Shown here in pieces: positions 51,935 to 62,417 of a stretch of 64,000 nt of DNA. The DNA is from Flavisolibacter longurius (GTDB taxonomy: Bacteria > Bacteroidota > Bacteroidia > Chitinophagales > Chitinophagaceae): NCBI GenBank assembly GCA_013327885.1, contig JABUMY010000004.1, forward strand, positions 186,001 to 250,000, read 5' to 3'. Both the position numbers and the translations under genes were made by a program. The number at the start of each line of letters is the position of its first letter. Within the stretch, counting starts at the first letter, position 1. The notes beneath the pieces were generated by a model. It was not told the origin of the DNA. It did not search any database and worked only from the letters and a program-made list of their open reading frames with translations.

Positions 51935-54900
51935 TTGCTTATGCGTATCCTTTTTTGCCTGACTGCATGTCTGCTCTTTTGTGTGAACCTCCCAGCACAA
52001 CTGCCGCAACTGACCGCTGCCGATCCTGCCTCACCCATTTATCTCAGCACCCTTTCCATCGATGTCCGTGTAATCGGCAACAGGGCCACAACAACCTTTA
52101 CCATGGCTTTTCACAACCCTTCTAAGCGTGTCCTGGAGGGCCAGTTTGCTTTTCCCCTGCCCGAAGGTGCCTATGTGACCCGCTATGCATTGGATGTAGC
52201 GGGCAAAATGCGCGAAGGCGTACCGGTGGAAAAGGTACGGGCGACCCAGGTCTTTGAAGCCATTGAAAAGCGGCAGGTGGATCCGGGGCTATTGGAAAAA
52301 ACAGAGGGGGCTAACTTCCGCACCCGCATCTACCCGGTGCCGGCCGGCGGAGAACGAAGGGTGATCGTGGGCTTTGAGCAGGAGCTGCCGGTGATCAAAA
52401 GCGGAGAACTGGTGTACCAGCTTCCCCTCGAAGCAAAGGAGGTGCTGCGTACCCTAAGCATAAACGTTACTGTCTTGCAACAAGGACCTTCCCCATTGCT
52501 GGATGCTATACCCTTTGGCAGCCTTGCCTTTATCCCAAGCAGTGAAGGCTACACAGCCAGGGCACAGGGTGAAAATGTTCGGCTCAAAGGCGCACTCGCC
52601 TTCCGCATTCCCAAAAACAGCAGCAGGCCTGAGGTCTTTGTGCAAAAGGGGGACGGCAGGCATTACTTCTATGTGCATACAGCTCTTTCCGGTCCTGTAA
52701 AAGAAAAGGTGTTGCCCAAAAGCGTGGCCGTGATCTGGGACAATTCCCTTAGTGGGCTTTACCGCGATACCGCCAGTGAACTGCAGCTGTTGCAAAACTA
52801 TTTGACCGAGTGCCGCAATACAACCGTTTTGCTTTATAGTCTTCACAATCGTTTTGGGGCCGAAGGTGAGTATGCCATCCGGGAGGGTAACACCACGGCG
52901 CTGCTTCAAAAAATCCGCAGCCTTCCTTATGACGGCGGAACGGATTATGGCAGGATCCGCCTTCCAAACGTAGAAGAAGTGCTCTTTTTCTCCGATGGGG
53001 TGAGCACTCTTTCCGATTCTCCGTTTCCAGCGGCTCCCTGCCCCGTGTATGCCCTATCGGGATCGTCAAGAGCCAACCACGGCGCTCTTCGCTCCATTGC
53101 CCAAGGAAGTGGCGGCGTGTTCATCAATTTGAAAAACACAACACTCGAAGGGGCCATGGAAAGCCTGCGCAGCCAGTCCTTCTTTTTCCTGGGTGTAAAG
53201 GCTGAAAAAAAATCCCTTTCTTTTTATCCCTCCAACGCTTCTCCGGTTGCAGCTGGCTTTACCCTGGCGGGTGAGTATGACGGGCGAGAACAGACCCTTC
53301 GCCTTCAGTTTGGCTATGGCAGAACTGTTTCCACCGAAACAGAGGTGCGGCTTCCCGGTAGTGAAAATAGGCTTTCCTCTCAGTGGGACCTGCGCCGGCT
53401 GGTGGCACAGAAGCGCCTCCTGGGGCTCGAGAGTGATGAAGAAAAAAACAAGGCAGAAATTCTTCGCTTAGGCCGGGAACACTCCCTGGTCACGAGCTTT
53501 ACGTCCTTGCTGGTACTGGAAAGCCTGGACGATTATGTAGCGCACGAGATTCAGCCACCCGTGGAACTGCTTCCCGAGTACAACCAGCGCCTGCAGGAAA
53601 AGCGCAGCGAGATTACAGAGCGCAGGAAAGAAACCATTGAAAATGCCCTTGCTTACAGCGACAAGCTGCGGAGGTGGTGGAACACCCGCTTTTTAGGGCT
53701 GGCAAAGCCTGTGGAAAAGCTCACCATTGCGCAAACCGTTACCAACCGCGATTCGGCCACCATCAATACCCGTACCCTTGCCATGCGAGCGCCGGTGATT
53801 AAACGCGATGAAGAGGTGCGCTTAGATGCAAATGCGAATGCCCTGCCATTACCCTTGCGACAAGCTGAATCCTTTCACAAAGCACTCACAGGCAGCGTAG
53901 CCGGTGTCCAGGTTTCTGAGGTGGTGGTAACAGCCTATAGCAGGAGTGTGGTAAGTGTTCGTGGGCAGGCAGCAACCCAGCCAGGAGCCAGCGGGCAACT
54001 CTTGGTGGTGGATGGAAAGCTCGCCACCGCTATGCCACAAAAAGACCAGATCACCAACATAGAGGCGCTATCCGAAAGAGCCGGTATTGCCCTTTATGGT
54101 GCAAAGGCAATCAATGGGGTACTGCTGATCACAACAAAGGCAGCAGGGGAAGCGGCAGATGAGGTAAGCGAGGAGAGCAAAGGGCCACAGATTCAGCTCA
54201 TGGAAAAAGCGTCCGGTGCAGCGTATATGCAAAGCATGGCGGCAGTGCCTTCCCACGAGCAGTACGCCACCTACCTCAAACTGCGGGAAGAGCACCTCTT
54301 TGATCCAACCTTTTACTATGAGATGGCGACCTTTTTTACAAAGGTGGATAGAGCCCTTGCGTTGCAGGTGGTAACCAACCTGGGAGAGCTCGATTTTCAA
54401 AACCATGAACTCTACCGGCTGTTTGGTTACAAGCTCCGCGAGTTGGGAGAAGGGGAACTGGCAGCCTACGTCTTTAAAAAAGTACTGCACTGGCGCCCTC
54501 AGGAGCCACAGAGTTACCGTGACTATGCCCTGGCGCTAATTGATAACAAAATGTACCAGCAGGCGCTCGATACGCTCTACCGGGCTCTTTCCCATCCCTA
54601 TACCAGTGAGGTGATGGAGGATATGGATGGCATTGAAGAAACCATCGTGACCGAACTCTCGCACCTTGTGCACCAGCACCCGGATAAAGTGAATACAGCC
54701 GGCATTCCCCAAGGATTGTTGCACAAGCTGCCTGTGGATGTGCGGGTGGTTCTCAACTGGAACATGGATGATGTGGACATTGACCTGTGGGTGACGGATC
54801 CGAAAGGAGAGGTGTGTGATTACAGGAACAACGAAACCAAGATTGGCGGGCGGCTGTCTGATGATTTTACCAATGGGTATGGCCCCGAGCAGTTCCTGCT

Positions 54901-55099
54901 GAAAAAAGGGGTGGCAGGCACCTACAAAGTGCAGGTGCACTATTATGGCGAAGGGGGCGTAAAACTGGCTGGCAAAACCACATTGCTTGTGGAGATTTAT
55001 ACCAACTATGGTCGGGAAAATGAAGAGCGTAAACTCATCACCCTCCAACTTGATGACGAAGAAAAAGAGGGCATCTATGTGGGTGAGTTTACGTTTTAG
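51935..55099 (+). CDS. Exported VIT/vWA protein with TonB-plug-like, TPR and DUF2135 segments
   Basis: A 1054-residue exported protein (signal ILFCLTACLLFCVNLPAQ). In order it has a VIT domain (about 25-165; EGQFAFPLPEGAYVTRY), a vWA-like domain (about 265-400; MIDAS-type WDNSLSGLY) and a linker. Next comes a segment like the plug of SusC-type TonB receptors (about 640-745; VSEVVVTAYS, LYGAKAINGVLLITTK). A TPR-like region (about 790-890; YRDYALALIDNKMYQQALDTL) and a C-terminal DUF2135/YfaP-like domain (about 935-1050; VVLNWNMDDVDIDLWVTDPK) follow. Such VIT-TPR-DUF2135 proteins are common in Bacteroidota; the plug-like part in a soluble protein is odd. Function unknown, perhaps surface or periplasmic scaffolding. 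Confidence 0.85.
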   Translation: MLMRILFCLTACLLFCVNLPAQLPQLTAADPASPIYLSTLSIDVRVIGNRATTTFTMAFHNPSKRVLEGQFAFPLPEGAYVTRYALDVAGKMREGVPVEKVRATQVFEAIEKRQVDPGLLEKTEGANFRTRIYPVPAGGERRVIVGFEQELPVIKSGELVYQLPLEAKEVLRTLSINVTVLQQGPSPLLDAIPFGSLAFIPSSEGYTARAQGENVRLKGALAFRIPKNSSRPEVFVQKGDGRHYFYVHTALSGPVKEKVLPKSVAVIWDNSLSGLYRDTASELQLLQNYLTECRNTTVLLYSLHNRFGAEGEYAIREGNTTALLQKIRSLPYDGGTDYGRIRLPNVEEVLFFSDGVSTLSDSPFPAAPCPVYALSGSSRANHGALRSIAQGSGGVFINLKNTTLEGAMESLRSQSFFFLGVKAEKKSLSFYPSNASPVAAGFTLAGEYDGREQTLRLQFGYGRTVSTETEVRLPGSENRLSSQWDLRRLVAQKRLLGLESDEEKNKAEILRLGREHSLVTSFTSLLVLESLDDYVAHEIQPPVELLPEYNQRLQEKRSEITERRKETIENALAYSDKLRRWWNTRFLGLAKPVEKLTIAQTVTNRDSATINTRTLAMRAPVIKRDEEVRLDANANALPLPLRQAESFHKALTGSVAGVQVSEVVVTAYSRSVVSVRGQAATQPGASGQLLVVDGKLATAMPQKDQITNIEALSERAGIALYGAKAINGVLLITTKAAGEAADEVSEESKGPQIQLMEKASGAAYMQSMAAVPSHEQYATYLKLREEHLFDPTFYYEMATFFTKVDRALALQVVTNLGELDFQNHELYRLFGYKLRELGEGELAAYVFKKVLHWRPQEPQSYRDYALALIDNKMYQQALDTLYRALSHPYTSEVMEDMDGIEETIVTELSHLVHQHPDKVNTAGIPQGLLHKLPVDVRVVLNWNMDDVDIDLWVTDPKGEVCDYRNNETKIGGRLSDDFTNGYGPEQFLLKKGVAGTYKVQVHYYGEGGVKLAGKTTLLVEIYTNYGRENEERKLITLQLDDEEKEGIYVGEFTF

Positions 55100-55507
55100 T
55101 GCCGAACGAATAGACAGCTTGTATGGGTGTTTTGGTTCTGTCAGAACTCGAACCGGCACGAACAAATCATTGTATTCCATTTATTTGATCCACTTAAAAG
55201 GAATTTAGGTGAAGTGGGGGTGAAATGTCGCATCTTCAGTACAACGAAGGTTACATCGTTCGATTCTGCTATTGATGACAGAACTTTGGAAAGTTGCAAT
55301 ATGAAATCCAAGTATCAAAAATTTGCAACACATGTGCCAAGTTGTTGAGAGACATCGTCGCTGGAATGCTGTAAAGTTTCTAAAGAAACATAAATCAAGT
55401 AAACAAATTTCTCAGAAACTTCATTAACTTTCATTTTCACAATTAGCTACAAATCCAAAACTAAATCAGGGTGACAAGGTAAATTGTCTGACTATTTTTA
55501 CTGCAAT
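55100..55507. other. Intergenic region, no gene seen
   Basis: About 400 bp, AT-rich toward the right. It contains a short frame (54987-55208) that is a shadow of the previous gene and nothing else supportable. It marks the start of the defence region. Confidence 0.4.
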
Positions 55508-56875
55508 ATGAGCCACGAAGAACTGGACCAACAATGTCTCTACGAAATTAGTTCGATTTCTACTAACGAAAATAATGCCTTGCGAGCTTTTTCTAAGGGT
55601 ATTCCCATGCTTTCGGCGACAATCGAACAGTTACAACGTAAGATCATTTTTGATGAGCAAGAGAGAAAAGAACGCTTTAATATATTTTCATGTTTAACAC
55701 GTCATCATTTAGAGGAGTTGCATTCTAACTTTTTGGCTTACCTTCTGAATCCTAAGGAAACACATGACTGTGGGGATATGTTCCTACGATTGTTCTTGAA
55801 CATGGTGTTTGAGGAGGTTAGACAAAAAAAACATCAAACTTTCCATATAGATCAAATTGAAAAGGCGGAAGTTTATCGAGAACATTTTATTGGCTTCTCT
55901 TCTGCCTCAGATATCTACGGTTATATTGATGTCTTTGTTGAGATTGACAATTTTGTTATTGCTATAGAGAATAAAATAAAAGCTGATGAAGGTGTAAGGC
56001 AGGTTGAGCGGTATGCTAGGTACTGCCAATCTTTAAACAAAAATCACGTATGCCTGTTTTTAACTGTAGGGGGACATGCTTCAATGCAAGCAAGTGACGA
56101 AGACTATATACCCATATCATATGAAAATCACATTATACAATGGTTAGAAATGTGTCTAGCAGGGGTAAAATCATACCCTTCAGTATTCTATGGTATCAAT
56201 TCTTATCGGCAACTATTAATATCATCAATACTTCAATTTTCGTCAACAAAATTTATTATGGAATTAAAAAATATACTTCTTAAAGAAGAAAATCGATCTT
56301 TTCTGAAGTTGTTACCAGAACTTGACAAGGCAAAAGTGGATGTCCGCAATCATTTTCGTACACTCTTCTTTGAAGGGGTAGTTGAAGGGCTGATAAATTC
56401 AAATTTTAAAATCCAGACAGTTGACAGGGGAGTGCAGGAAATAAAAGCCGAGAAACTGTGGGATAGACCATACCAAGGAATCTTATTTCTGGATAAGGAG
56501 TATACATTGAGCTTACCCTGTGAGTATAAGTTATCTTTTCACATTGAGCATGAATGGTCCTCACTTTATTATGGCTTATATATCCAAAGAGTAGAGAAAG
56601 GCAAAACTGCTGAAATAAAAGTGGTTTTGGATTTGCCGGAAGTAAAAGAATTGGAAACTGCAATGAAAAGGAAGATGAAATACAACTTGGAATTACCAAC
56701 GGGCTCTTGGCTTGCTTGGAAGAAGTTCAAAGTTCTTGATAAAGACATTGGATTTGCTGATGACTCACTCAATTATGATTTTGCGACACAAATGGATAAG
56801 ATAGTTGAAGACTTTTTAAATGAGGTAAAAAGCTATCTGTCTATTTGGGCGGAAGTTTCGCAAGACAGGAGTTGA
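55508..56875 (+). CDS. PD-(D/E)XK nuclease superfamily protein (PDDEXK_4-like)
   Basis: About 455 residues from the ATG at 55508 (an upstream TTG at 55484 is possible). The N-terminal third has LTRHHLEELHSNFLAYLLNP and the nuclease core YGYIDVFVEIDNFVIAIENKI, with Asp and Glu-x-Lys of a PD-(D/E)XK fold, then HVCLFLTVGG. Such proteins are frequent near restriction and phage-defence genes. It could be a standalone nuclease of the region. The C-terminal half is not recognised. Confidence 0.82.
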   Translation: MSHEELDQQCLYEISSISTNENNALRAFSKGIPMLSATIEQLQRKIIFDEQERKERFNIFSCLTRHHLEELHSNFLAYLLNPKETHDCGDMFLRLFLNMVFEEVRQKKHQTFHIDQIEKAEVYREHFIGFSSASDIYGYIDVFVEIDNFVIAIENKIKADEGVRQVERYARYCQSLNKNHVCLFLTVGGHASMQASDEDYIPISYENHIIQWLEMCLAGVKSYPSVFYGINSYRQLLISSILQFSSTKFIMELKNILLKEENRSFLKLLPELDKAKVDVRNHFRTLFFEGVVEGLINSNFKIQTVDRGVQEIKAEKLWDRPYQGILFLDKEYTLSLPCEYKLSFHIEHEWSSLYYGLYIQRVEKGKTAEIKVVLDLPEVKELETAMKRKMKYNLELPTGSWLAWKKFKVLDKDIGFADDSLNYDFATQMDKIVEDFLNEVKSYLSIWAEVSQDRS

Positions 56876-56913
56876 TGCTCATTGTCTTTTTGTACCTATA
56901 AAGTTTTACAACA

Positions 56914-57693
56914 GTGGATCGACCTTCAGTATGGCAAATGATCAAAGAAGCTGTGTACCAGCTCGGAGGAAAAGCAACGTATACACAAATCAAAGACTAT
57001 ATTCATAAAAAATGGACAGATGTTAAAGACTCTACCATCAATGCCCAACTCATTGTTCTTTCGGTCAACCAACCATCACGTGTTCACTACCCTGAAAATA
57101 GCAAGCCAAGAATTGCCAATGCAATGTATGATGTCTTGTTTTCGGTGGGGCGTGGTCAGGTAGTACAGTATATTCCAGAGGAACATGGTGTTTGGGAAAT
57201 TGCTAAGAATGAGTTCGGGGCTTTACAGGTCAGACAGCAAATTGAAGATGACGGTAGTGGGGGTGACGGGCTAGATGAACCCTATATTAATGAAACTTTC
57301 TTATTTCCAATTGAGGCCAATCTACGTGACTTTTTGATTCAGAACCTGCATACGCTTAAAGGATATAACCTGCAACTCTTTATTGATAAAGAAGGGAGAG
57401 ATGGAAAAGAATATCCTACGGCTGTTGGTCCTATTGATATCCTTACAGTAGACAAAGCAGGCAATTTTGTAGTTTTTGAGATGAAGCTCTCTAAAGGTAT
57501 AGATAAGGCCGTAGGACAAATCCTGCGCTACATGGGTTGGGTTAAAAAACATCTGTCAGAAGGAAAGTCTGTACGTGGGATCATTGTCGCAAATAAAATG
57601 GATGACAAAATACTGTATGCAGTATCTGAAGTACCACAGATTGAATTATACGAGTATGAGATGAAGTTTGAATTGACAAAGGTTTCTGGCTGA
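56914..57693 (+). CDS. Winged-helix plus NucS-like nuclease protein
   Basis: 259 residues from a GTG at 56914, or 251 from the ATG at 56938. The N-terminus is a winged-helix-like domain (LGGKATYTQIKDYIHKKW). The C-terminal half resembles the endonuclease NucS/DUF91 core: YPTAVGPIDILTVDKAGN (Asp), FVVFEMKLSKGIDKAVGQIL (Glu-x-Lys, Gln) and RYMGWVKKHL. It is probably a DNA nuclease acting in defence. It is separated by 38 bp from the preceding gene on the same strand, so the two may form a pair. Confidence 0.8.
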   Translation: MDRPSVWQMIKEAVYQLGGKATYTQIKDYIHKKWTDVKDSTINAQLIVLSVNQPSRVHYPENSKPRIANAMYDVLFSVGRGQVVQYIPEEHGVWEIAKNEFGALQVRQQIEDDGSGGDGLDEPYINETFLFPIEANLRDFLIQNLHTLKGYNLQLFIDKEGRDGKEYPTAVGPIDILTVDKAGNFVVFEMKLSKGIDKAVGQILRYMGWVKKHLSEGKSVRGIIVANKMDDKILYAVSEVPQIELYEYEMKFELTKVSG

Positions 57694-57918
57694 GACTTTA
57701 AAAATATAATTCTTTGGCTGACGTATGAAGACTATAATGTCTATACTCAGAGCGTATGTGGACTGTTTTAGGGTGAAGAGAAAGCATCAGATATAGTTGG
57801 AAAGTGTGCTGTAGGAACTCTAACATTTAGTACGATGTGCCATTTTACGCTTTCAAGCACTTTATTAGTTAATAAGAGATTACAACGTATATTCATTTAT
57901 CAAAAGCCAAAACCAACC

Positions 57919-58176
57919 ATGCTTCGCAAAAACCTCCTCTCTCTCCATGAAACCATCGTTATGGCCCTTTTTAATCAACAAAACAGGCAAGCCACCTTTA
58001 CCACGATAGCCGACTTTATCGAACAACGAAACCTCTACCCCATCAGGGAAGGCAACATCTCTCTATCCAAGCAAATAATGCTACGTTCAACCAAAGCACA
58101 AGGAGCTTATGCACACTTATTCAAACAGTTAGACAGCAATACAATCCAGTTACGAAACAGTGGTGGACAGTCGTAA
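57919..58176 (+). CDS. Small winged-helix-like hypothetical protein
   Basis: About 85 residues from the ATG at 57919 (the frame extends up to 57835). The sequence LSLHETIVMALFNQQNRQATFTTIADFI and GNISLSKQIMLRSTKA has the look of a small HTH domain. It lies just before the Ssp-like genes and may be a regulator or accessory. No family can be named. Confidence 0.5.
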   Translation: MLRKNLLSLHETIVMALFNQQNRQATFTTIADFIEQRNLYPIREGNISLSKQIMLRSTKAQGAYAHLFKQLDSNTIQLRNSGGQS

Positions 58177-58273
58177 ATACCGGTAATAGCACCATATGGT
58201 ATTTTTCCCCAAACTGTTTATAAATCAATTTATTATCCATTCAAAGCAGTGGTAACTTTATAAGTAATATTTA

Positions 58274-59203
58274 ATGTTTCTTAGCGGCATGATAGAAACG
58301 GCCCCTATAAAATATACCTTCTCCGGCCATGAATCCTTTCAATGCAGGAATCTCTGGCTGAAAAAAGGCTACGATTACGTGGCCCAAAACAGGTCTTTTA
58401 ATGATGGTGACGCAGTTGTGGCACTCGGCGTGGGTAAGAACATGGTAGCCTCCATCCGTTTTTGGCTTAAAGCCTTCAACATCATCACGCCGAAAGACGA
58501 AATCACCGACTTCGGCCGGCACTTGCTGGCTGATGATGGCTGGGACCCTTATCTGGAAGACGTGGCTAGTTTATGGCTGCTCCACTACCAACTAGTAAAG
58601 AATAACTTCGCCTCTACTTACCACATCATCTTCAACGAGTTCCGCAGGGAAAAAATAGAGTTCACCAGAGATACCTACGTAAGCTATTTAAAAAAGAGAG
58701 CACAAGTTAACCCGGCTTTCCCATTCACAGAAAATACAGCGGAGTCGGATTTCGATGTGTTTAAGAAAATGTACCTGTCAACCGCAGATGAAGCCACCAG
58801 TATTGAAGACGGCTTCTCCGGCATCTTGTGCGAACTGAACCTAGTGCGGTCATACAAAAAAGAAAAAACAGAATGGGCGCAGGGAAAAGAGAAATCATCC
58901 AAATATGATAGTTACTATATAGAGAATGAAGAACGTCCCAACTTGCCTGCAGCGGTTTTCTTGTATGCAGTGTTGGATAATCAGTCATATGGTAAGGCAA
59001 TTGCGCTTCAAAGTCTGGAACATGCTATCAACAGCCCTGGGGCCGTTTTTGCATTAAATAGAACTGGCCTGGTGGAAAAGATCAACGAAATAACAGATGC
59101 AGAACGCAACATCACTTACTTCGATCACGCAGGCATCAAAGAATTGCAGATAAGTGAAGAAAAGAATCCTTTCACCGTCTTAAAACAATATTATGAAGGC
59201 TAA
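58274..59203 (+). CDS. sspB: DUF4007 protein (SspB-like)
   Basis: A 309-residue DUF4007 family protein (an internal ATG at 58289, MIETAPIKYTFSGHESF, is an equally good start). From memory, the SspABCD-SspE system has a DUF4007 protein, SspB, with DNA nicking activity that helps place phosphorothioates in single strands. Family landmarks here are FSGHESFQCRNLWLKKGYDYV and VALGVGKNMVASIRFWL. It overlaps the next gene (ATPase) by 11 bp, and a PAPS-reductase-like gene and a DUF262 gene follow, so the identification rests mainly on gene order. Confidence 0.83.
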   Translation: MFLSGMIETAPIKYTFSGHESFQCRNLWLKKGYDYVAQNRSFNDGDAVVALGVGKNMVASIRFWLKAFNIITPKDEITDFGRHLLADDGWDPYLEDVASLWLLHYQLVKNNFASTYHIIFNEFRREKIEFTRDTYVSYLKKRAQVNPAFPFTENTAESDFDVFKKMYLSTADEATSIEDGFSGILCELNLVRSYKKEKTEWAQGKEKSSKYDSYYIENEERPNLPAAVFLYAVLDNQSYGKAIALQSLEHAINSPGAVFALNRTGLVEKINEITDAERNITYFDHAGIKELQISEEKNPFTVLKQYYEG

Positions 59204-62200
59204 TTACAACCCCTCAGTAAACATTGTTCGGGACACCAACAAGGACTTCAATTATATACCTACGCCCAATGCGAAGCGGGTAGTAGATCAATTAGCCGAC
59301 GACTTTAAAAAAGGCGTTCGCTCCTTCAATATTATTGGTTCCTATGGTACGGGCAAATCCTCTTTTTTATGGGCTTTGGAACAAAGCTTGAAGAAAAAGA
59401 AACCCTATTTCCAACCAAACTTTATAGCAAACCCCAAGGTCGAACTGATCAAAATTGTCGGCTCATACCAGTCAATCATCGACGTTTTTGCAACAACCTT
59501 AGGTGTTACGGAACAGGAAAACAAGGCAGAGCATATTCTGGCAGAATTATTTACGAGGTATCGGGATGCAAAATCAAAATCTGCTTTATTCTTTATTATA
59601 GTTGATGAATTCGGAAAGTTCCTCGAGTATGCAGCGCAACATAATTCCGAAGTGGAATTGTACTTTCTGCAACAACTGGCAGAGTTTGTAAACAATACAG
59701 ATTACAATTTTGTTTTACTAACCACCATTCACCAAAGTTTCGACAGTTATGCCTTTTCCTTAGCCAATACGCAACGGCAGGAATGGTCAAAAATAAAGGG
59801 CAGGTTCAAAGAAATAGTGTTCAATGAACCCGTTGAACAGCTGCTGTACCTAGTGGCAGAGCATATTGAAAGCAGGTTTGAAGAAAGGCCACCGAAAAAA
59901 GCAACAGAGGCTTCATTCAAGTTGTTTAGCAAATCAAAAGCATTCAGCCACAATGAGGCTTACAGCAAAGAGGTAAATTGCAAGATCTTCCCGCTGGATA
60001 TTACAGCGGCAAACGTCCTTACACTGGCACTGCAGCGCTATGGCCAAAACGAACGCTCCCTTTTTTCTTTTTTGGAAGCAACAGATTATACGAGCATTGA
60101 AAAATTTAGAAGGGCCTCGTCTCCTTTTTACGCACTTCCACAGGTATACGATTATCTATATTTCAATCTGTACACCTATCTAACGTCCCATTACAATCCT
60201 GACTATTCTTCACTTTCCATTATAAGCCGCTCCATCGAGGAAGTAGAGCGTGCCTTTGATAAAAATATTGATGCCTATCTCAAGCTGGTGAAAACCATCG
60301 GTCTGTTGAACATCTTTGCCGCAGCCGGTTCGGTGTTGAATCAGACTTTCTTATCGGCTTATGCCGAAACCTGTCTAGGGATAAACGAGGCCGCAGGCTT
60401 AATAGCCGATCTGGAAAAGGCGGGTATTATTTTCTACCGCAACCACAGCAAACGTTATATCCTCTTCGAAGGAACAGATCTCGACATTCATTCGGCATTA
60501 AAGGAAGCTGGCAACAATGTAGACGAAATCACAGATGTCTCAACGCTGTTAAGCAGGTATTTTGATCGGCCACCAGTATTGGCAAGAAAATATGCATTTG
60601 AAAATGGCGCACCACGCTATTTTGAATACATCATTTCCGACGAGCCGCACCAAGGAATTCCGTTTGGCGAGATCGATGGTTTTATCAATCTCCTATTTAG
60701 CGATAAATTGACCGCCGAAGCATTGGCGACTGCTTCAGCACAGCAGCAGGAGGCCATCCTTTATTGTTTTTACACCAATACAAAACGGATCAAAGAGCTG
60801 CTTCACGACCTGGCAAAAACCGACCGGGTTTTACAGGAGAACAAAGACGACAAAGTAGCCAAAAGAGAGCTTGAAAAAATCCAGGCAGGACACAAAAAGC
60901 TCTTGCAACATTACCTCTCCGACAACCTGTTTCGCCTCAGTGATGATATACAGTGGTATTGGAAGGGCAAGCGCATACAATTTCACAACGAACGAGAATT
61001 TACGGCCTTTCTTTCCGAGATCTGCTTCCAGGTTTATAACCTGGCACCGCAATACAGAAACGAGCTGGTAAACAAACACAAGGTTTCCTCTCAGATTAGC
61101 ACCGCCCGTAAACAATACTTCAAAGCACTGGTAAACAATTGGGCCCTGCCTGACCTGGGATTTGCACAGGATAAATTCCCTCCGGAAAAAACCCTCTACC
61201 TGACCTTATTGAAGGAAAACAACCTGGCCACTTATGTAGATGAAGTGGCCCGCGAGATCAGGATAAAGGATGGCTCCAACTTTGCGCCACTTTGGAACTA
61301 CTGCATGGACTTCCTTAACGAAACGAGGCAGGAAACAAAATCAGTAAAAGACCTGATTCAAGGGCTACAGAAAAGACCCTTCAAACTAAAGCAAGGATTG
61401 ATAGACCTTTGGGTACCTTCCTTCTTATTTTTAAAAAGGGAAGACTTTGCCTTGTATGGAGCCGAAGGCTTTATACCGGAACTATCAGAAGATACGCTTG
61501 ACCTGATTATCAAAAACCCGGAAGAGTACTTCATAAAATCGTTTGATCTTGACGGCATCCGCTTGGATATATTCAACAGTTACCGTCTTTTCCTGAATCA
61601 GGAAACAAAGGAAAAACTGAGCAACCAAACCTTTGTTGAAACCATCAAACCTTTCCTTACCTTCTACCGAGGCCTGAAGGACTACACCAAAAAAACAAAA
61701 CGCCTGAGCAAGGAGGCCTTGGCTGTACGTACCGTGATCGCCACAGCACAGGACCCGGAAAAAACTTTTTTTGAAGAGTTTCCGGAAGCCTTAGGTACTT
61801 CTCTACCGGAGCTAGAGCAGAACAGGGATCAGTTTAAGAATTATATTGTCAAACTGCAAGCTGCCATTCGGGAGCTGCGAACGAGCACAGAAGAACTCTA
61901 CAATCGTTTTGAAAAATTCATACAAACTGAAATTGTATATGAGGAGCTAAGCTTTGAAGAATATAAGGCAAAGCTACAGGGTCGGTTCAAAACCCTCAAA
62001 AAGCATCTCCTGGTCCCTCATCAGGTGAAATTTACCATGCGCATCGACAGTGCACTCGATGACCGCAATGCCTGGCTCTCCTCCATTGTCCAGGCAGTAG
62101 TCGGAAAATCCTTTGAGCAGTTTACCGATGATGACGAATTGCTGCTGTTCGATAAATGCAAAGCCATAATTCTGGAACTTGATAGCCTCACCAATTTATC

Positions 62201-62417
62201 AAAGGCAGCGATTAACGAACAGGAAGAAGACGTCTTAGGCGTCGAGTTTCACTCCTTTGTGGAGGGTATGAAAAAAGGGCTAGTGCGCCTACCCAAACAA
62301 AAAGAAAAAGAAGTAGAAGCGGTAAAACAAAGTGTAAAAACCAAGCTTTCCAAAGACAAGGCCATCAACATGGCAGCCTTGGCAAAGCTTTTAAAAGAGA
62401 TGATGAATTATGAATAA
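59193..62417 (+). CDS. sspC: Large P-loop ATPase (SspC-like)
   Basis: A 1074-residue protein. The N-terminal P-loop ATPase has Walker A GSYGTGKSSFLWAL (about residue 50) and Walker B-type ALFFIIVDEFGKFLEYA (about 131-145). The long C-terminal part is helical and has no other motif I can name; a coiled-coil-like stretch (KQKEKEVEAVKQSVKTKL) lies near the end. It is in the position of SspC. It overlaps the next gene by 8 bp, so expression is tightly coupled. Confidence 0.83.
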   Translation: MKANYNPSVNIVRDTNKDFNYIPTPNAKRVVDQLADDFKKGVRSFNIIGSYGTGKSSFLWALEQSLKKKKPYFQPNFIANPKVELIKIVGSYQSIIDVFATTLGVTEQENKAEHILAELFTRYRDAKSKSALFFIIVDEFGKFLEYAAQHNSEVELYFLQQLAEFVNNTDYNFVLLTTIHQSFDSYAFSLANTQRQEWSKIKGRFKEIVFNEPVEQLLYLVAEHIESRFEERPPKKATEASFKLFSKSKAFSHNEAYSKEVNCKIFPLDITAANVLTLALQRYGQNERSLFSFLEATDYTSIEKFRRASSPFYALPQVYDYLYFNLYTYLTSHYNPDYSSLSIISRSIEEVERAFDKNIDAYLKLVKTIGLLNIFAAAGSVLNQTFLSAYAETCLGINEAAGLIADLEKAGIIFYRNHSKRYILFEGTDLDIHSALKEAGNNVDEITDVSTLLSRYFDRPPVLARKYAFENGAPRYFEYIISDEPHQGIPFGEIDGFINLLFSDKLTAEALATASAQQQEAILYCFYTNTKRIKELLHDLAKTDRVLQENKDDKVAKRELEKIQAGHKKLLQHYLSDNLFRLSDDIQWYWKGKRIQFHNEREFTAFLSEICFQVYNLAPQYRNELVNKHKVSSQISTARKQYFKALVNNWALPDLGFAQDKFPPEKTLYLTLLKENNLATYVDEVAREIRIKDGSNFAPLWNYCMDFLNETRQETKSVKDLIQGLQKRPFKLKQGLIDLWVPSFLFLKREDFALYGAEGFIPELSEDTLDLIIKNPEEYFIKSFDLDGIRLDIFNSYRLFLNQETKEKLSNQTFVETIKPFLTFYRGLKDYTKKTKRLSKEALAVRTVIATAQDPEKTFFEEFPEALGTSLPELEQNRDQFKNYIVKLQAAIRELRTSTEELYNRFEKFIQTEIVYEELSFEEYKAKLQGRFKTLKKHLLVPHQVKFTMRIDSALDDRNAWLSSIVQAVVGKSFEQFTDDDELLLFDKCKAIILELDSLTNLSKAAINEQEEDVLGVEFHSFVEGMKKGLVRLPKQKEKEVEAVKQSVKTKLSKDKAINMAALAKLLKEMMNYE

